Shown: piece after piece, positions 1-7,441 of the stretch
How the letters are laid out: the number at the start of each line of letters is the position of its first letter
Position numbering within the stretch: the first letter of the stretch is position 1
From: Candidatus Altimarinota bacterium
Lineage (GTDB): Bacteria > Patescibacteriota > Gracilibacteria > BD1-5 > UBA2023
Direction of reading: 5' to 3'
Assembly (NCBI GenBank): GCA_003488655.1
Contig: DNKW01000009.1
Location: 1-10,118 of the forward strand
DNA length: 10,118 nt
Translations under genes and position numbers: made by a program
Notes under the pieces: model-generated
What the model saw: the letters and a program-made list of their open reading frames with translations, nothing else
Databases searched by the model: none
What the model was told of the DNA's origin: nothing

Positions 1-663
<663 letters not shown>

Positions 664-695
664 TTCCGTAGTCATCTAAAATAATCAAATCAAAT

Positions 696-1109
696 ATGCA
701 CCTCACTCTCGTTTCCATTTCCCGAAAAGTTCTTGATCTCCCAAGTATCGAATGGGTGACCATCCCGACGCGCGACGGGGAGATTACGGTTCTCCCGAAT
801 CACGAACCGCTCATCACGGCGCTTACTCCGGGGATTCTTATAGTACGAACGGACGGAAAAGAAAGTTCCTATGCCATCGGGGGAGGAGTGGCGGAGATAA
901 CTGCCAATTCCGTAACCATCACCGCCGATATGGTGGAGGACGGGGAGAATCTCGATATTGAAGCCATCCGTGCGAAAAAAGAGGAGGCACGTACGCTTCT
1001 GGGGGAATACAAGTCCAAAGGCGATGTCACGGATATGGAAACCTATATCGAACTCGAACAGCAATTTCTGAAAGAAAGCGCCAAGGAACAGCTCGCAACG
1101 AGAAACTAA
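696..1109 (+). CDS. atpC: F-type ATP synthase subunit epsilon
   Basis: This gene encodes a 137-aa epsilon subunit, a central-stalk component that couples rotation of the c-ring to F1 and can inhibit ATP hydrolysis. The length is normal for the family. The N-terminal beta-sandwich domain (about residues 1-85) carries typical elements: IPTRDGEITVLPNHEPLIT near residues 23-41, and YAIGGGVAEI followed by VTITAD near residues 59-78. The C-terminal part is a charged two-helix segment (EAIRAKKEEAR onward). It lies 32 nt after atpD in the same direction, so the two genes are surely co-transcribed. No Shine-Dalgarno is visible before the ATG; the leader is A/T-rich. The stop is TAA. No terminator is evident after it, but a new strong promoter begins within about 20 nt. 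Confidence 0.95.
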   Translation: MHLTLVSISRKVLDLPSIEWVTIPTRDGEITVLPNHEPLITALTPGILIVRTDGKESSYAIGGGVAEITANSVTITADMVEDGENLDIEAIRAKKEEARTLLGEYKSKGDVTDMETYIELEQQFLKESAKEQLATRN

Positions 1110-1129
1110 AACTTTCTCACATTTTCCCC

Positions 1130-1158
1130 TTGACTTTCCAGAAAAAAAGAGATAATAT
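1130..1158 (+). promoter_or_regulatory. Strong sigma70-type promoter of the surface-protein gene
   Basis: A -35 box TTGACT (1130-1135) and a -10 box TAATAT (1153-1158) are separated by exactly 17 nt. The -35 matches the consensus at five of six positions. It lies just after atpC and about 130 nt before the next start codon, so it should give the downstream gene its own abundant transcript with a leader of roughly 130 nt. The start site is inferred, not seen. Confidence 0.75.
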
Positions 1159-1203
1159 CAACTATCAAACAAATACCTGTAACTAAAAACAAATATTCCA
1201 TTG

Positions 1204-1257
1204 ATGACTGGTAAATGAGTCATATATACCTTGAAGGTCGTGTGTTTAAGAACATAC
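1204..1257 (+). promoter_or_regulatory. Structured 5' leader with three consecutive small hairpins
   Basis: Three inverted repeats follow each other in the leader of the surface-protein gene. ATGACT/AGTCAT is at 1204-1209 and 1218-1223 with an 8-nt loop. ACCT/AGGT is at 1228-1231 and 1235-1238 with a 3-nt loop. GTGTGTT/AACATAC is at 1240-1246 and 1251-1257 with a 4-nt loop and one G-U pair. A pyrimidine-rich, mostly U tract (about 1265-1293) then runs up to the start codon. The pairs can be read directly. A role in mRNA stability or translational control is inference. I do not recognise a known riboswitch. Confidence 0.4.
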
Positions 1258-1293
1258 AAATAGGATTTTTATTTATTTTTCTTTTTTTTCTTT

Positions 1294-1962
1294 ATGAATA
1301 TGTCTTTTAAGAAGATTATAGCCGGAGTAACTGTTGTTGCTGTTGTTGCTATGAATATGGCGGTTGTAAATGCTGCCGTTATCGGTACTGGATCCGTAAC
1401 GGGAAGTGGTGCTTTTGATAGCTCTATTAACTGGGATGATGCTTTTCCTGGTACTGCTTCTGGTAGTGTCACTGGAATCATCGTTACTGCTTCTGTTGCT
1501 CCAACTCTTACAATGGAGATTAGTACTGGTAGTCTTGCTCTTGGAGTGCTTTCTGCTACTACTGCTACCGCTTCTCTCAGTATCGAAGTTGGAACGAATG
1601 CTAATAATGGGGTAGTGGTTACTGCTCAGTCTGCAAATGGTGGTCTTACAAGTACTACAGCGTCCGGTATTATCAATAACGATGCTGGTACTATCACTGA
1701 TGGTGTTGTAGAGAGTTACAAGTTCCTTTCTGCTACTGGAGCAGTAAGTGATTCAACTGTTGCAGGTTATACTATTACTGGACTTCAGAACACAGAAGTT
1801 AATACTACTGCTGCTCATGTTATCTATACTACCAACAAACCAGAAGATTTTACTGGGGTAAATGATATTGCATTCGATGTAACATCTTCTATCGATCTTA
1901 TGACTCCTGCTGCTGCTAATTATACTGATACTCTTACTTTTACCGTTACTGGTAACTTCTAG
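1294..1962 (+). CDS. Secreted Thr/Ala/Ser-rich surface protein, unknown family
   Basis: This gene encodes a 222-aa protein with a clear Sec signal peptide: a short basic start (FKK), a hydrophobic core of about 18 residues (IIAGVTVVAVVAMNMAVV) and an A-x-A type cleavage region near residues 26-28 (VNAA). The mature part is low in charge, rich in Thr (about 36 in the whole protein), Ala, Ser, Val and Gly, and contains no Cys and no Arg. Alternating T/V stretches, such as the C-terminal DTLTFTVTGNF, suggest an all-beta extracellular fold. It has no C-terminal membrane anchor or LPXTG motif. Codons are strongly biased to GCT, ACT, GTT and GGT, unlike neighbouring genes, as expected for a very highly expressed gene. 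It stands alone between a strong promoter and a strong terminator. It could be an S-layer-like, pilin-like or WxL-like cell-surface protein; I do not recognise the family. M3 (at 1300) is an alternative start. The stop is TAG. Confidence 0.85.
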   Translation: MNMSFKKIIAGVTVVAVVAMNMAVVNAAVIGTGSVTGSGAFDSSINWDDAFPGTASGSVTGIIVTASVAPTLTMEISTGSLALGVLSATTATASLSIEVGTNANNGVVVTAQSANGGLTSTTASGIINNDAGTITDGVVESYKFLSATGAVSDSTVAGYTITGLQNTEVNTTAAHVIYTTNKPEDFTGVNDIAFDVTSSIDLMTPAAANYTDTLTFTVTGNF

Positions 1963-1992
1963 TTCTCGCCTGCAGAATTGGACAAGAATCAT

Positions 1993-2025
1993 AAAATCCC
2001 CTTCATCCGAAGGGGATTTTTATTT
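1993..2025 (+). terminator. Rho-independent terminator of the surface-protein gene
   Basis: A perfect 12-bp stem pairs 1993-2004 (AAAATCCCCTTC) with 2009-2020 (GAAGGGGATTTT) around a 4-nt loop, followed by a T-rich tail. It begins 30 nt after the TAG stop. It is one of the clearest non-coding elements in the window and isolates the surface-protein transcript from downstream genes. Confidence 0.93.
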
Positions 2026-2037
2026 TGTATATCGTTC

Positions 2038-2113
2038 GTCATCCTCGCGAATACGGGGATCCAATCAATCATTCCAATTTTATCGGCTGGGTTCCCGTTT
2101 TCACAGGAATGAC
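2038..2113. repeat. Palindromic intergenic repeat (small MITE/REP-like element)
   Basis: A 76-bp element is bounded by GTCAT (2038-2042) and ATGAC (2109-2113). The left arm GTCATCCTCGCGAATACGGG continues to GGATCCA. The right arm (2088-2113) is its imperfect inverse, with about 19 of 26 positions matching. Each arm is itself a partial palindrome (ATCC...GGAT and TTCC...GGAA). Short palindromes built on GTCATTCCCGCGAAAGCGGG-like arms are widespread in bacterial genomes and are often mistranslated as short proteins. It sits between a terminator and a promoter and belongs to no gene. Whether it is mobile or multicopy here cannot be seen from one window. Confidence 0.7.
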
Positions 2114-2132
2114 AGGAGGTGGGGATTTTATT

Positions 2133-2160
2133 TTGCATTTTTCGGTCTCTTCCCTATACT
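2133..2160 (+). promoter_or_regulatory. Promoter of the methyltransferase gene
   Basis: A -35-like TTGCAT (2133-2138), a 16-nt spacer and a -10 box TATACT (2155-2160) lie 33 nt before the chosen start codon. The -10 and the bases before it (TCCCTATACT) are nearly identical to those in front of glyA, also with a 16-nt spacer, which supports both calls. The predicted leader is only about 25-30 nt long. Confidence 0.6.
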
Positions 2161-2193
2161 ACCCGTCTATATATATTTTCACTCCGATACTTC

Positions 2194-2748
2194 ATGGACA
2201 TCGAACAATTCCTCACGAACCTTCGCGAGCATGGACTCGCCAATACCATCCCGAATATCTCCGATGCAAACGCTCAGTTCCTGAAAGATATGATCCATAT
2301 CGGCGGGGTTCGAAACCTTCTCGAGATAGGAACAGCGAACGGGTACTCCACCATCCATCTCTGTATGGCGCTCCGGGAAAATGGAGGACATCTCACTTCG
2401 ATCGATTATTCTCTCCCCTCCTACAACGAAGCGGTGGAGAATATCAAGGAAACTGGAATGAATGATATCGCCACGCTTATCTTCGGGAATGCTCTCGTGG
2501 AACTCCCGAAGCTTCCGGTAGCATCGTTCGATATGATTTTCATCGATGGACAGAAGAAACGAACTCTTGATTTCTTCCAGCTCTCCTATCCGCTCTTGAA
2601 AGACGGAGGGTTTTTCATCATCGACGACGTCATCAAGTTCTCTGAAAAGATGTCGAGTTTCTATGAGCTTCTCGAACAAGAAAAAATCGCCCATTCCATC
2701 CTCAAAATCGACGCAGACGATGGGGTTATGTTGATCGTGAAACGATAA
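2194..2748 (+). CDS. Small class I SAM-dependent O-methyltransferase (COMT/COG4122-like)
   Basis: This gene encodes a 184-aa Rossmann-fold methyltransferase that would transfer a methyl group from S-adenosylmethionine to an unidentified acceptor. SAM-binding motif I is LLEIGTANGYST (about residues 42-53). The acidic end of strand 2 is TSIDYS (about 68-73). The post-motif FDMIFIDGQKK (about 113-123) and LLKDGGFFIIDDVIKF (about 134-149) match the O-methyltransferase family pattern in which metal-binding acidic residues follow strands 4 and 5. The start at 2194 is chosen because it begins the family-like helix MDIEQFLTNL and lies 33 nt after a good promoter. The open frame extends upstream to 2119, but that start would lie before the promoter. 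The 3' end overlaps the converging mfd gene by 23 nt. The stop is TAA. The methyl acceptor cannot be predicted from this sequence. Confidence 0.85.
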   Translation: MDIEQFLTNLREHGLANTIPNISDANAQFLKDMIHIGGVRNLLEIGTANGYSTIHLCMALRENGGHLTSIDYSLPSYNEAVENIKETGMNDIATLIFGNALVELPKLPVASFDMIFIDGQKKRTLDFFQLSYPLLKDGGFFIIDDVIKFSEKMSSFYELLEQEKIAHSILKIDADDGVMLIVKR

Positions 2749-5728
2749 TTTCCAAGAAATCGCGGTCTCCCTGGAACTTTTTCACATCCACTTTGATTTT
2801 ATGAACGGAAATGAGTACGAAATCTCCCGTGGTGTCGAGTTCTAGGAATTTGCGCACCATCGGTACCTCCGTAGAAGGATCGAGCTCGAAAACATAGCTG
2901 GAACCGATTTTTTTGAGAGAGACGACTCCGAACTTCCGGAAAACAATTCGGGCACGAAGAAGCAGGAAGAGGTTTTCGAAAGTTTCCGGAAGCGTTTCGT
3001 TTGCTTCCTTGAAAGTCTGGTGCGTATATTCGAGATCTTCGAGCGTATCAACCGCTTCGATGTTTCGGAAAAACCGGATCTTGTCGAGTTCCGAATCGAA
3101 AAAATCATTGTCTATAAAGTAGGAGATGTCGAGTTCTATCTTGCAATCATTCTTTTCCGGTTTTTTCCCGCTTCGGAGCTCCTCGATCTTCTCCTCAAGC
3201 AGAGTGAAATAAAGAGAAAGCCCCGTATCGTGAGTTTTTCCGGACTGCTTGATCCCGAGCACGTCGCCCGCACCGCGGATCTCAAGGTCGCGAAGCGCAA
3301 TCTCGAACCCTGCTCCGAGCTCGGAGTTATTGACGATGGTCAGAAGTCGCTTTTTTCCGTCCGAATCAAGTTTCTCGCTGTGGTAAAGGAGATAGCAGGT
3401 GGCGTCCCGATCTTTTCGTCCCACCCGTCCGCGAAGTTGGTGGAGTTGTGCCAAGCCGAACTTTTCCGCGTCGTCGATGAAAATGGTATTCGCATTGAGG
3501 AAATTGACCCCGTTTTCTATGACAGTAGTGGACAAGAGAATGTCATATTTCCCATTCTTGAAGTCGATGATGATATCCTCAAGCTGCATCCCATCAAGCC
3601 TCCCATGGGCAACGGCGATTCTGACATGTTTGCCAAGGATTCCTGAGAGCTGCTTCCTCACCGATTCGATCGAGGCAACCCTATTGTGGAGGAATATCAC
3701 CTGTCCGCCACGAGCGAGCTCCTTTTCCACCGCTTCTTTTATCACCGTCTCGTTCCATTTCAACACGATCGTCGTCACCGCTTTTTTCAGGGGTGGCGGG
3801 GTCGCGAGCACGGAAATCTTCTTGACTCCGGAGAGCGCGAGGTTCAGGCTTCGGGGAATCGGGGTAGCAGAAAGGGAAAGGATGTCGATATTGGATTTCA
3901 GAGTATTAATCTTCTCTTTATCGAGTACTCCGAACTTGTGTTCCTCGTCAATGACGAGGAGTCCAAGGTTCTTGAAAACGACCCCCTCCGAAAGGATTCG
4001 GTGTGTCGCCACGACACAATCGACAGTTCCTTCGGCGAGATGCGAAAGAATTTCTCTCGCCTCTTTTTGGGTGCTGAACCGGGTCAGTACGGCGAGACGA
4101 ACTCAGAAATGCACCAAGCGTTTTTGGAGTGATTCCATATGTTCGTATGCGAGAACGACGAGCGGAGAGATAAGAATGGACTGTTTTCCGTTCAAAAATG
4201 CACGATATATGGCGTTCATCGCCACTTCGGTTTTTCCGAATCCGACATCTCCCGAAAGGAGACGATCCATGGGATTACTGGACTCCATATCCGCGAGGAT
4301 TTCGGAAATCGCTGAGGACTGGTCAATCGTGTGTTCGTAGGGGAAATCTTCCTGGAAAAGCCTTTCTTGTTCTCTAAATCGGGCAAACGAGAACCCCTCG
4401 GAGATACGTCGTTTGGCATAGGTTTCCAGAAGTTCGCGGGCGATTTTCTCAACATCCACATTCGTTTTCTCGAGAGTCTTTTTCCATTCATTCGAGGATA
4501 ATCTCGTCAGAACTGGCTCTTCATTTCCGATATATTTACTCACCCGATGAATCTCCGTCAACGGAACGAATAACTTGTCGTCCGATCGGTACTCGATGAG
4601 CATATACTCCCGTTTATTTCCTCCGAGATCCTTTTCGACAATCTCGCGGAAAATCCCTACTCCATGATCCCGGTGCACCACATAGTCCTGTGGTCTTATC
4701 TCCAGAAGTAAATCAAGGTTTTTTACGATGCTCTTTTTCGTCCGGTTCCGGATAAAGATATCCCCGAGGATGTCGTCTGCGACAAAATATATGTCTCCTA
4801 TGGCGAAGCTCTCCAGTCCGGCGATATTCACTTCCTCGACTCCCCATGGTGCCAGATTATTGTACTCGAGAAAATTCCGGAGCGCCTTCGTGTGTTTGGT
4901 GTAGAAATGGACACTTTTGCCAAAGTTTTTGACAAGAAACTCCAGTTCCTGAAGAGACGATATTTTTATCTCCTTAATGCCGATATCTGTGGATTCACCG
5001 GGCGTGCTTCCAGCAAAAATAATGACTTTTTGACACATTTTCGCCACTTCCTGGAGCGATTCCCAAAAGTCGAGATTTATGAAAAAAATAGGGGTTTTTT
5101 CCAAAGAAGAAAAAAGTTCGGTATTTTTGAAAATCTCCCGAGTTTCGACTTCTTCGAGGGTCCTTTTGTCCAATATAGACGGTATCTGTATACTATCTTT
5201 TTTATGAAGAAATTGTCCGTGCGTATCGAAAATGAGAATCTCATCGAGAGTGGTATCGAAGAAGCTGAGTGCCACGACTTTTTCCTCAAACGGGAGCCGG
5301 ATAGAGAGAGTATCTCCGTCTTTCTTGTAGCTTCCCGGTTTGGAGAGATGCACCGAATGAACATATCCTGAATCGACAAGATCCGTGATGCATTTTTCCG
5401 GTGGAATTTCCATATTTCTTTCAAACACAAACGTATTTTTTTGCACATGATATTTCCAGTTGACGGCTATCTCGAAAAGTTCCTTGGTCGTTATAAACCA
5501 GCCATTCTCCCGACCGAAAAAATCGATCGCGTGAGCGAGGTCGAAAACAGGCGAGACGTTTTCTCTGGTCACAAAAGAGAAGATTTTTACGAATGCCTCC
5601 GCTTCTTTTTTCGTATCGAACACGAGGAGGTTTTTCCCATTCTTGAAGTTCTCCTCCAGCAAAAAAGCTCGGGAAAAAGAATTTCCCGAGGCGGTGTACG
5701 TGGTATGTGAGGTGAGTGGAAAAAGCAT
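2726..5728 (-). CDS. mfd: Transcription-repair coupling factor Mfd (one in-frame UGA read as Gly)
   Basis: This is a 1000-aa ATP-dependent translocase that pushes RNA polymerase stalled at DNA lesions off the template and recruits UvrA for nucleotide excision repair. A divergent UvrB-like N-terminal region (about 1-340) is followed by the RNA-polymerase-interacting CarD-like domain (about 344-401, DYVVHRDHGVGIF...DKLFVPL). The helicase motor comes next: Walker A GDVGFGKT (493-500), DEEH (594-597), SATPIPR (620-626), QLRGRVGR (764-771) and GAGDVLG...QSG (819-831). The C-terminal TRCF domain spans roughly 866-1000. A TGA at 4103-4105 is residue 542, in HF-Gly-VRLAVLTRF. Reading it as Gly gives one uninterrupted protein, so this is neither a split gene nor a pseudogene. 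At 1000 aa it is shorter than the 1148-aa E. coli protein. Motif Ia reads SPLVVLAYEH instead of the usual PTT-V/L-LA-x-QH. The stop is TAA, and the gene follows the 78-aa gene by 34 nt. Confidence 0.96.
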
Positions 5729-5747
5729 TAAAAGAGCTTTCTATGAA

Positions 5748-5753
5748 ATTATA
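5748..5753 (-). promoter_or_regulatory. Possible -10 element ahead of mfd
   Basis: On the minus strand a perfect TATAAT lies about 20 nt before the mfd start, in the A/T-rich gap between the 78-aa gene and mfd. No convincing -35 box is found at 16-18 nt, so this may be chance in A/T-rich DNA. If real, it would let mfd be transcribed separately from trxA. Confidence 0.25.
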
Positions 5754-5762
5754 TATTCAAAA

Positions 5763-5999
5763 TTATTTTTGCCTATAAGCTCAAATAAGAAAAGGTTGAG
5801 TTTCCATTACTATTCGAAAAGCCTCCTCGGAAACTCGACGAGCCACTTCAGGATTGAAGGAAGTAAGACTTACCCCTTCGATTATCTTCCCTTCTGTCGA
5901 AATAATATCTCCTGCCTGTCCGTGTGTATTGAGTCTCGTATCAAAACTACCAAACACCGACATTGCACCTGATCTTAATTCATTTGTTGGTAATTCCAT
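5763..5999 (-). CDS. Hypothetical 78-aa protein between trxA and mfd
   Basis: I do not recognise this gene. Under code 25 it encodes 78 residues beginning MELPTNELRSG and ending IGAYRQK before a TAA. Under the standard code it would stop five codons earlier, at the TGA 5781-5783 (residue 73). There is no signal peptide, membrane segment or Cys. The middle (SVFGSFDTRLNT, then GDIISTEGKIIEGVSLTSFN) looks like short beta strands. The part from about residue 50 (PEVARRVSEEAFRIVME) looks like an amphipathic helix. It starts 12 nt after the trxA stop and ends 34 nt before the mfd start, all on the same strand, so co-transcription is likely. No Shine-Dalgarno is seen. The tight spacing and the lack of any better frame make it a probable real gene. 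Confidence 0.6.
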
Positions 6000-6011
6000 A
6001 GTAATTGAGAA

Positions 6012-6332
6012 TTATAAATACTTTTTGAGCGTGTTGGCAAGATCCTCCACACCCTTCACTCCAACGAGCTGTTCCACTGGTTTTCCATCCTTGAAAACAA
6101 TCATGGTTGGAATACTCATGATGCGAAATTTCTGAGGAGTCTCTGGATTTTCATCCACATTCATCTTCATAATCTTTGCCGATTCTCCCATCGCGGTCGC
6201 GAGCTCCCCGAGTCGCGGTATCATAACCTGACAAGGTCCGCACCATTCTGCCCAAAAATCCACGAGAACCACTCCTGTCGCAGTATCTTGCTCAAAACTT
6301 GCATCACTACTGATAAAAACATTTGTTGCCAT
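6012..6332 (-). CDS. trxA: Thioredoxin
   Basis: This gene encodes a 106-aa cytoplasmic thioredoxin, a thiol-disulfide reductant for enzymes such as ribonucleotide reductase. The active site is WCGPC (residues 30-34) in VDFWAEWCGPCQ. The cis-proline is P75 in SIPTMIVF. The conserved KMNVDENPE and the C-terminal FKDGKPVEQLVG block are present. The length is that of a single-domain thioredoxin. The start at 6332 (MATNVFISS) fits the family; an upstream in-frame ATG at 6395 would add 21 non-homologous residues and lies upstream of the promoter's -35 box, so it is rejected. There is no signal peptide. It is the first gene of a minus-strand group (trxA, 78-aa gene, mfd) and is divergent from folD. 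The stop is TAA. It contains no in-frame TGA. Confidence 0.95.
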   Translation of the reverse strand: MATNVFISSDASFEQDTATGVVLVDFWAEWCGPCQVMIPRLGELATAMGESAKIMKMNVDENPETPQKFRIMSIPTMIVFKDGKPVEQLVGVKGVEDLANTLKKYL

Positions 6333-6362
6333 ATTTAATATATTTAAGAAAATAGTGTTGTA

Positions 6363-6392
6363 ATTGTACGGAAATTCGAAAAAAATCAACAA
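6363..6392 (-). promoter_or_regulatory. Candidate promoter of the trxA-mfd group
   Basis: On the minus strand, TTGTTG (6387-6392) and TACAAT (6363-6368) are separated by 18 nt and lie 30 nt before the trxA start. The TTG triplet occurs three times in a row here, so the exact -35 register is uncertain. It lies in the 126-bp divergent gap shared with folD. Confidence 0.45.
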
Positions 6393-6398
6393 CAAAAC

Positions 6399-6426
6399 TT
6401 GGTATTTATGAAAAAATCAATACTAT
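6399..6426 (+). promoter_or_regulatory. Candidate promoter of folD
   Basis: TTGGTA (6399-6404), a 16-nt spacer and TACTAT (6421-6426) lie 32 nt before the preferred folD start. The spacing matches the two better promoters in the window. If correct, the in-frame ATG at 6408 lies inside the promoter and cannot be the start codon, which supports 6459. Confidence 0.35.
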
Positions 6427-6458
6427 CAAGGGGATTTATCCGATTACAAAAAGAATCA

Positions 6459-7289
6459 ATGATTATTGACGGGCGCGCCATCGCAGATGCCATCCTCACC
6501 AACCTCCATAATGAGGTAGAAAAACTTTCTATAAAGCCAAAACTTGCAGTAATACTTATGTGAGAAAGTCCTGCGAGCCTCTCCTATATCAAACAAAAGG
6601 AACGTTCTGCGAAAGTTGCCGATATTGATTTTGAACTTCGCCAAATCTCTATCAACGCAACAGAATGAGAAATTCTCCATATCATTCACGAACTCAACAA
6701 AGATTCCGAGATTCATGGAATCATCGTGCAACTTCCTCTTCCGAAGCACATTGATGTAAATACTATTATCGAGGCGATAGACCCACGGAAAGATGTCGAT
6801 GGTTTTACGAGTCAAAATATCGGGAAGCTTTTTCTCGGAATCGCGGATCTTGTTTCCTGTACTCCAAAAGGAATTATGCGACTTTTGGAAACGAAAGATA
6901 TAAAGGTTCGCGGGGAAAATATCGTCGTGATTGGAAAGAGCAATATCGTCGGGAAGCCTCTTTCTCTCCTCCTGATGAATGCCGGGGGAACTGTAACGGT
7001 TTGCAGCAAAGATACGAGAAATCTGAGCGAGTTCACCAAAAATGCCGATATCATCGTCATCGCAGCGGGAAGTCCCAATCTTCTGAAAAAAAACATGGTT
7101 CGTTCCGGTGCCACTATCATCGATGTAGGATTCACGCTCGTAGACGGAAAGATCCGCGGGGATGCTGATTTCGATGCGCTCGAGCCCACCTGTCTCATGA
7201 CTCCCGTTCCAGGTGGCGTCGGGCCCATGACGGTGGCGATGCTGATGGAAAATACGTATTTGGCAATGAAGAATCAGGTCATCCACTAA
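6459..7289 (+). CDS. folD: FolD: methylenetetrahydrofolate dehydrogenase / cyclohydrolase (two in-frame UGA codons read as Gly)
   Basis: This is a 276-aa bifunctional cytoplasmic enzyme that oxidises 5,10-methylene-THF with NAD(P)+ and hydrolyses the product to 10-formyl-THF. The start MIIDGRAIAD matches the family's N-terminus; an ATG at 6408 would add 17 residues. The substrate site shows ESPASLSYIKQK with the catalytic Tyr43 and Lys47, then QLPLP (91-95) and KDVDGF (111-116, with Asp114). The dinucleotide-binding motif is IGKSNIVGKP (158-167), and the C-terminal signature PVPGGVGPMT starts at 249. TGA codons at 6561-6563 (Gly35, before ESPAS) and 6666-6668 (Gly70) are read as glycine. Gly35 lies where many family members have a glycine. 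SCTPKG replaces the more common PCTP-x-G. It acts directly downstream of the glyA product. The stop is TAA. Confidence 0.96.
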
Positions 7290-7302
7290 AACACAGGTGA
7301 TT

Positions 7303-7406
7303 TATGCTTCATAATTATATTTTTTGAGCGCCACCGAGGACTGTTTGAGCCATCCATTAATTGGCGAGTTCCGCAGGAAGCGAGAAAAGATATATTTTGA
7401 AGCATA
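7303..7406. repeat. Imperfect 104-bp inverted repeat between folD and the small membrane-protein gene
   Basis: The outer arms are perfectly inverted 9-mers, TATGCTTCA (7303-7311) and TGAAGCATA (7398-7406). Allowing one bulged base, pairing continues inward through A/T-rich sequence for about 14 more positions with about 11 matches. The interior (7322-7388) is more G/C-rich and has similar-looking pieces, such as TTTGAGCGCC, TTTGAGCC, GGCGAGTTCC and AAGCGAG. No flanking target duplication is evident. It could be a small mobile-element remnant, a structured RNA, or a large terminator-like hairpin after folD. Nothing else is seen between the two genes. Confidence 0.5.
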
Positions 7407-7431
7407 CAAAGAGAGTCTTCTTTATTAAATT

Positions 7432-7441
7432 TTTATGCTTC
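7432..7441 (+). repeat. Third copy of the inverted-repeat end, TTTATGCTTC
   Basis: TTTATGCTTC at 7432-7441 is an exact 10-nt direct repeat of 7301-7310, the left end of the inverted repeat upstream. It contains the first ATG of the small membrane-protein gene, which makes the next ATG (7444) a credible alternative start. A 10-mer match this close may mark the far boundary of an insertion, but chance is not excluded. Confidence 0.35.

Noticed and set aside
2025..2465. 146-codon frame starting in the palindromic repeat (YIVRHPREYGDP...)
   Set aside because: This is the well-known spurious translation of GTCATTCCCGCGAA-type repeats, and it runs out of frame into the methyltransferase gene.
3399..4340. 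313-codon + strand frame inside mfd
   Set aside because: It is antisense to the helicase motor of mfd, very rich in Ser and Arg, and has no promoter or homology signal.
6456..7286. 276-codon open frame on the minus strand opposite folD
   Set aside because: It is fully antisense to folD, which carries all the catalytic motifs. The antisense frame stays open only as a shadow of folD codon usage.
6459..7289. UGA read as tryptophan (code 4) or as selenocysteine
   Set aside because: Conserved glyA columns at the TGAs are Gly, not Trp. Trp appears as TGG where expected (for example in trxA WCGPC). No selenocysteine insertion hairpin or selenoprotein family is involved.
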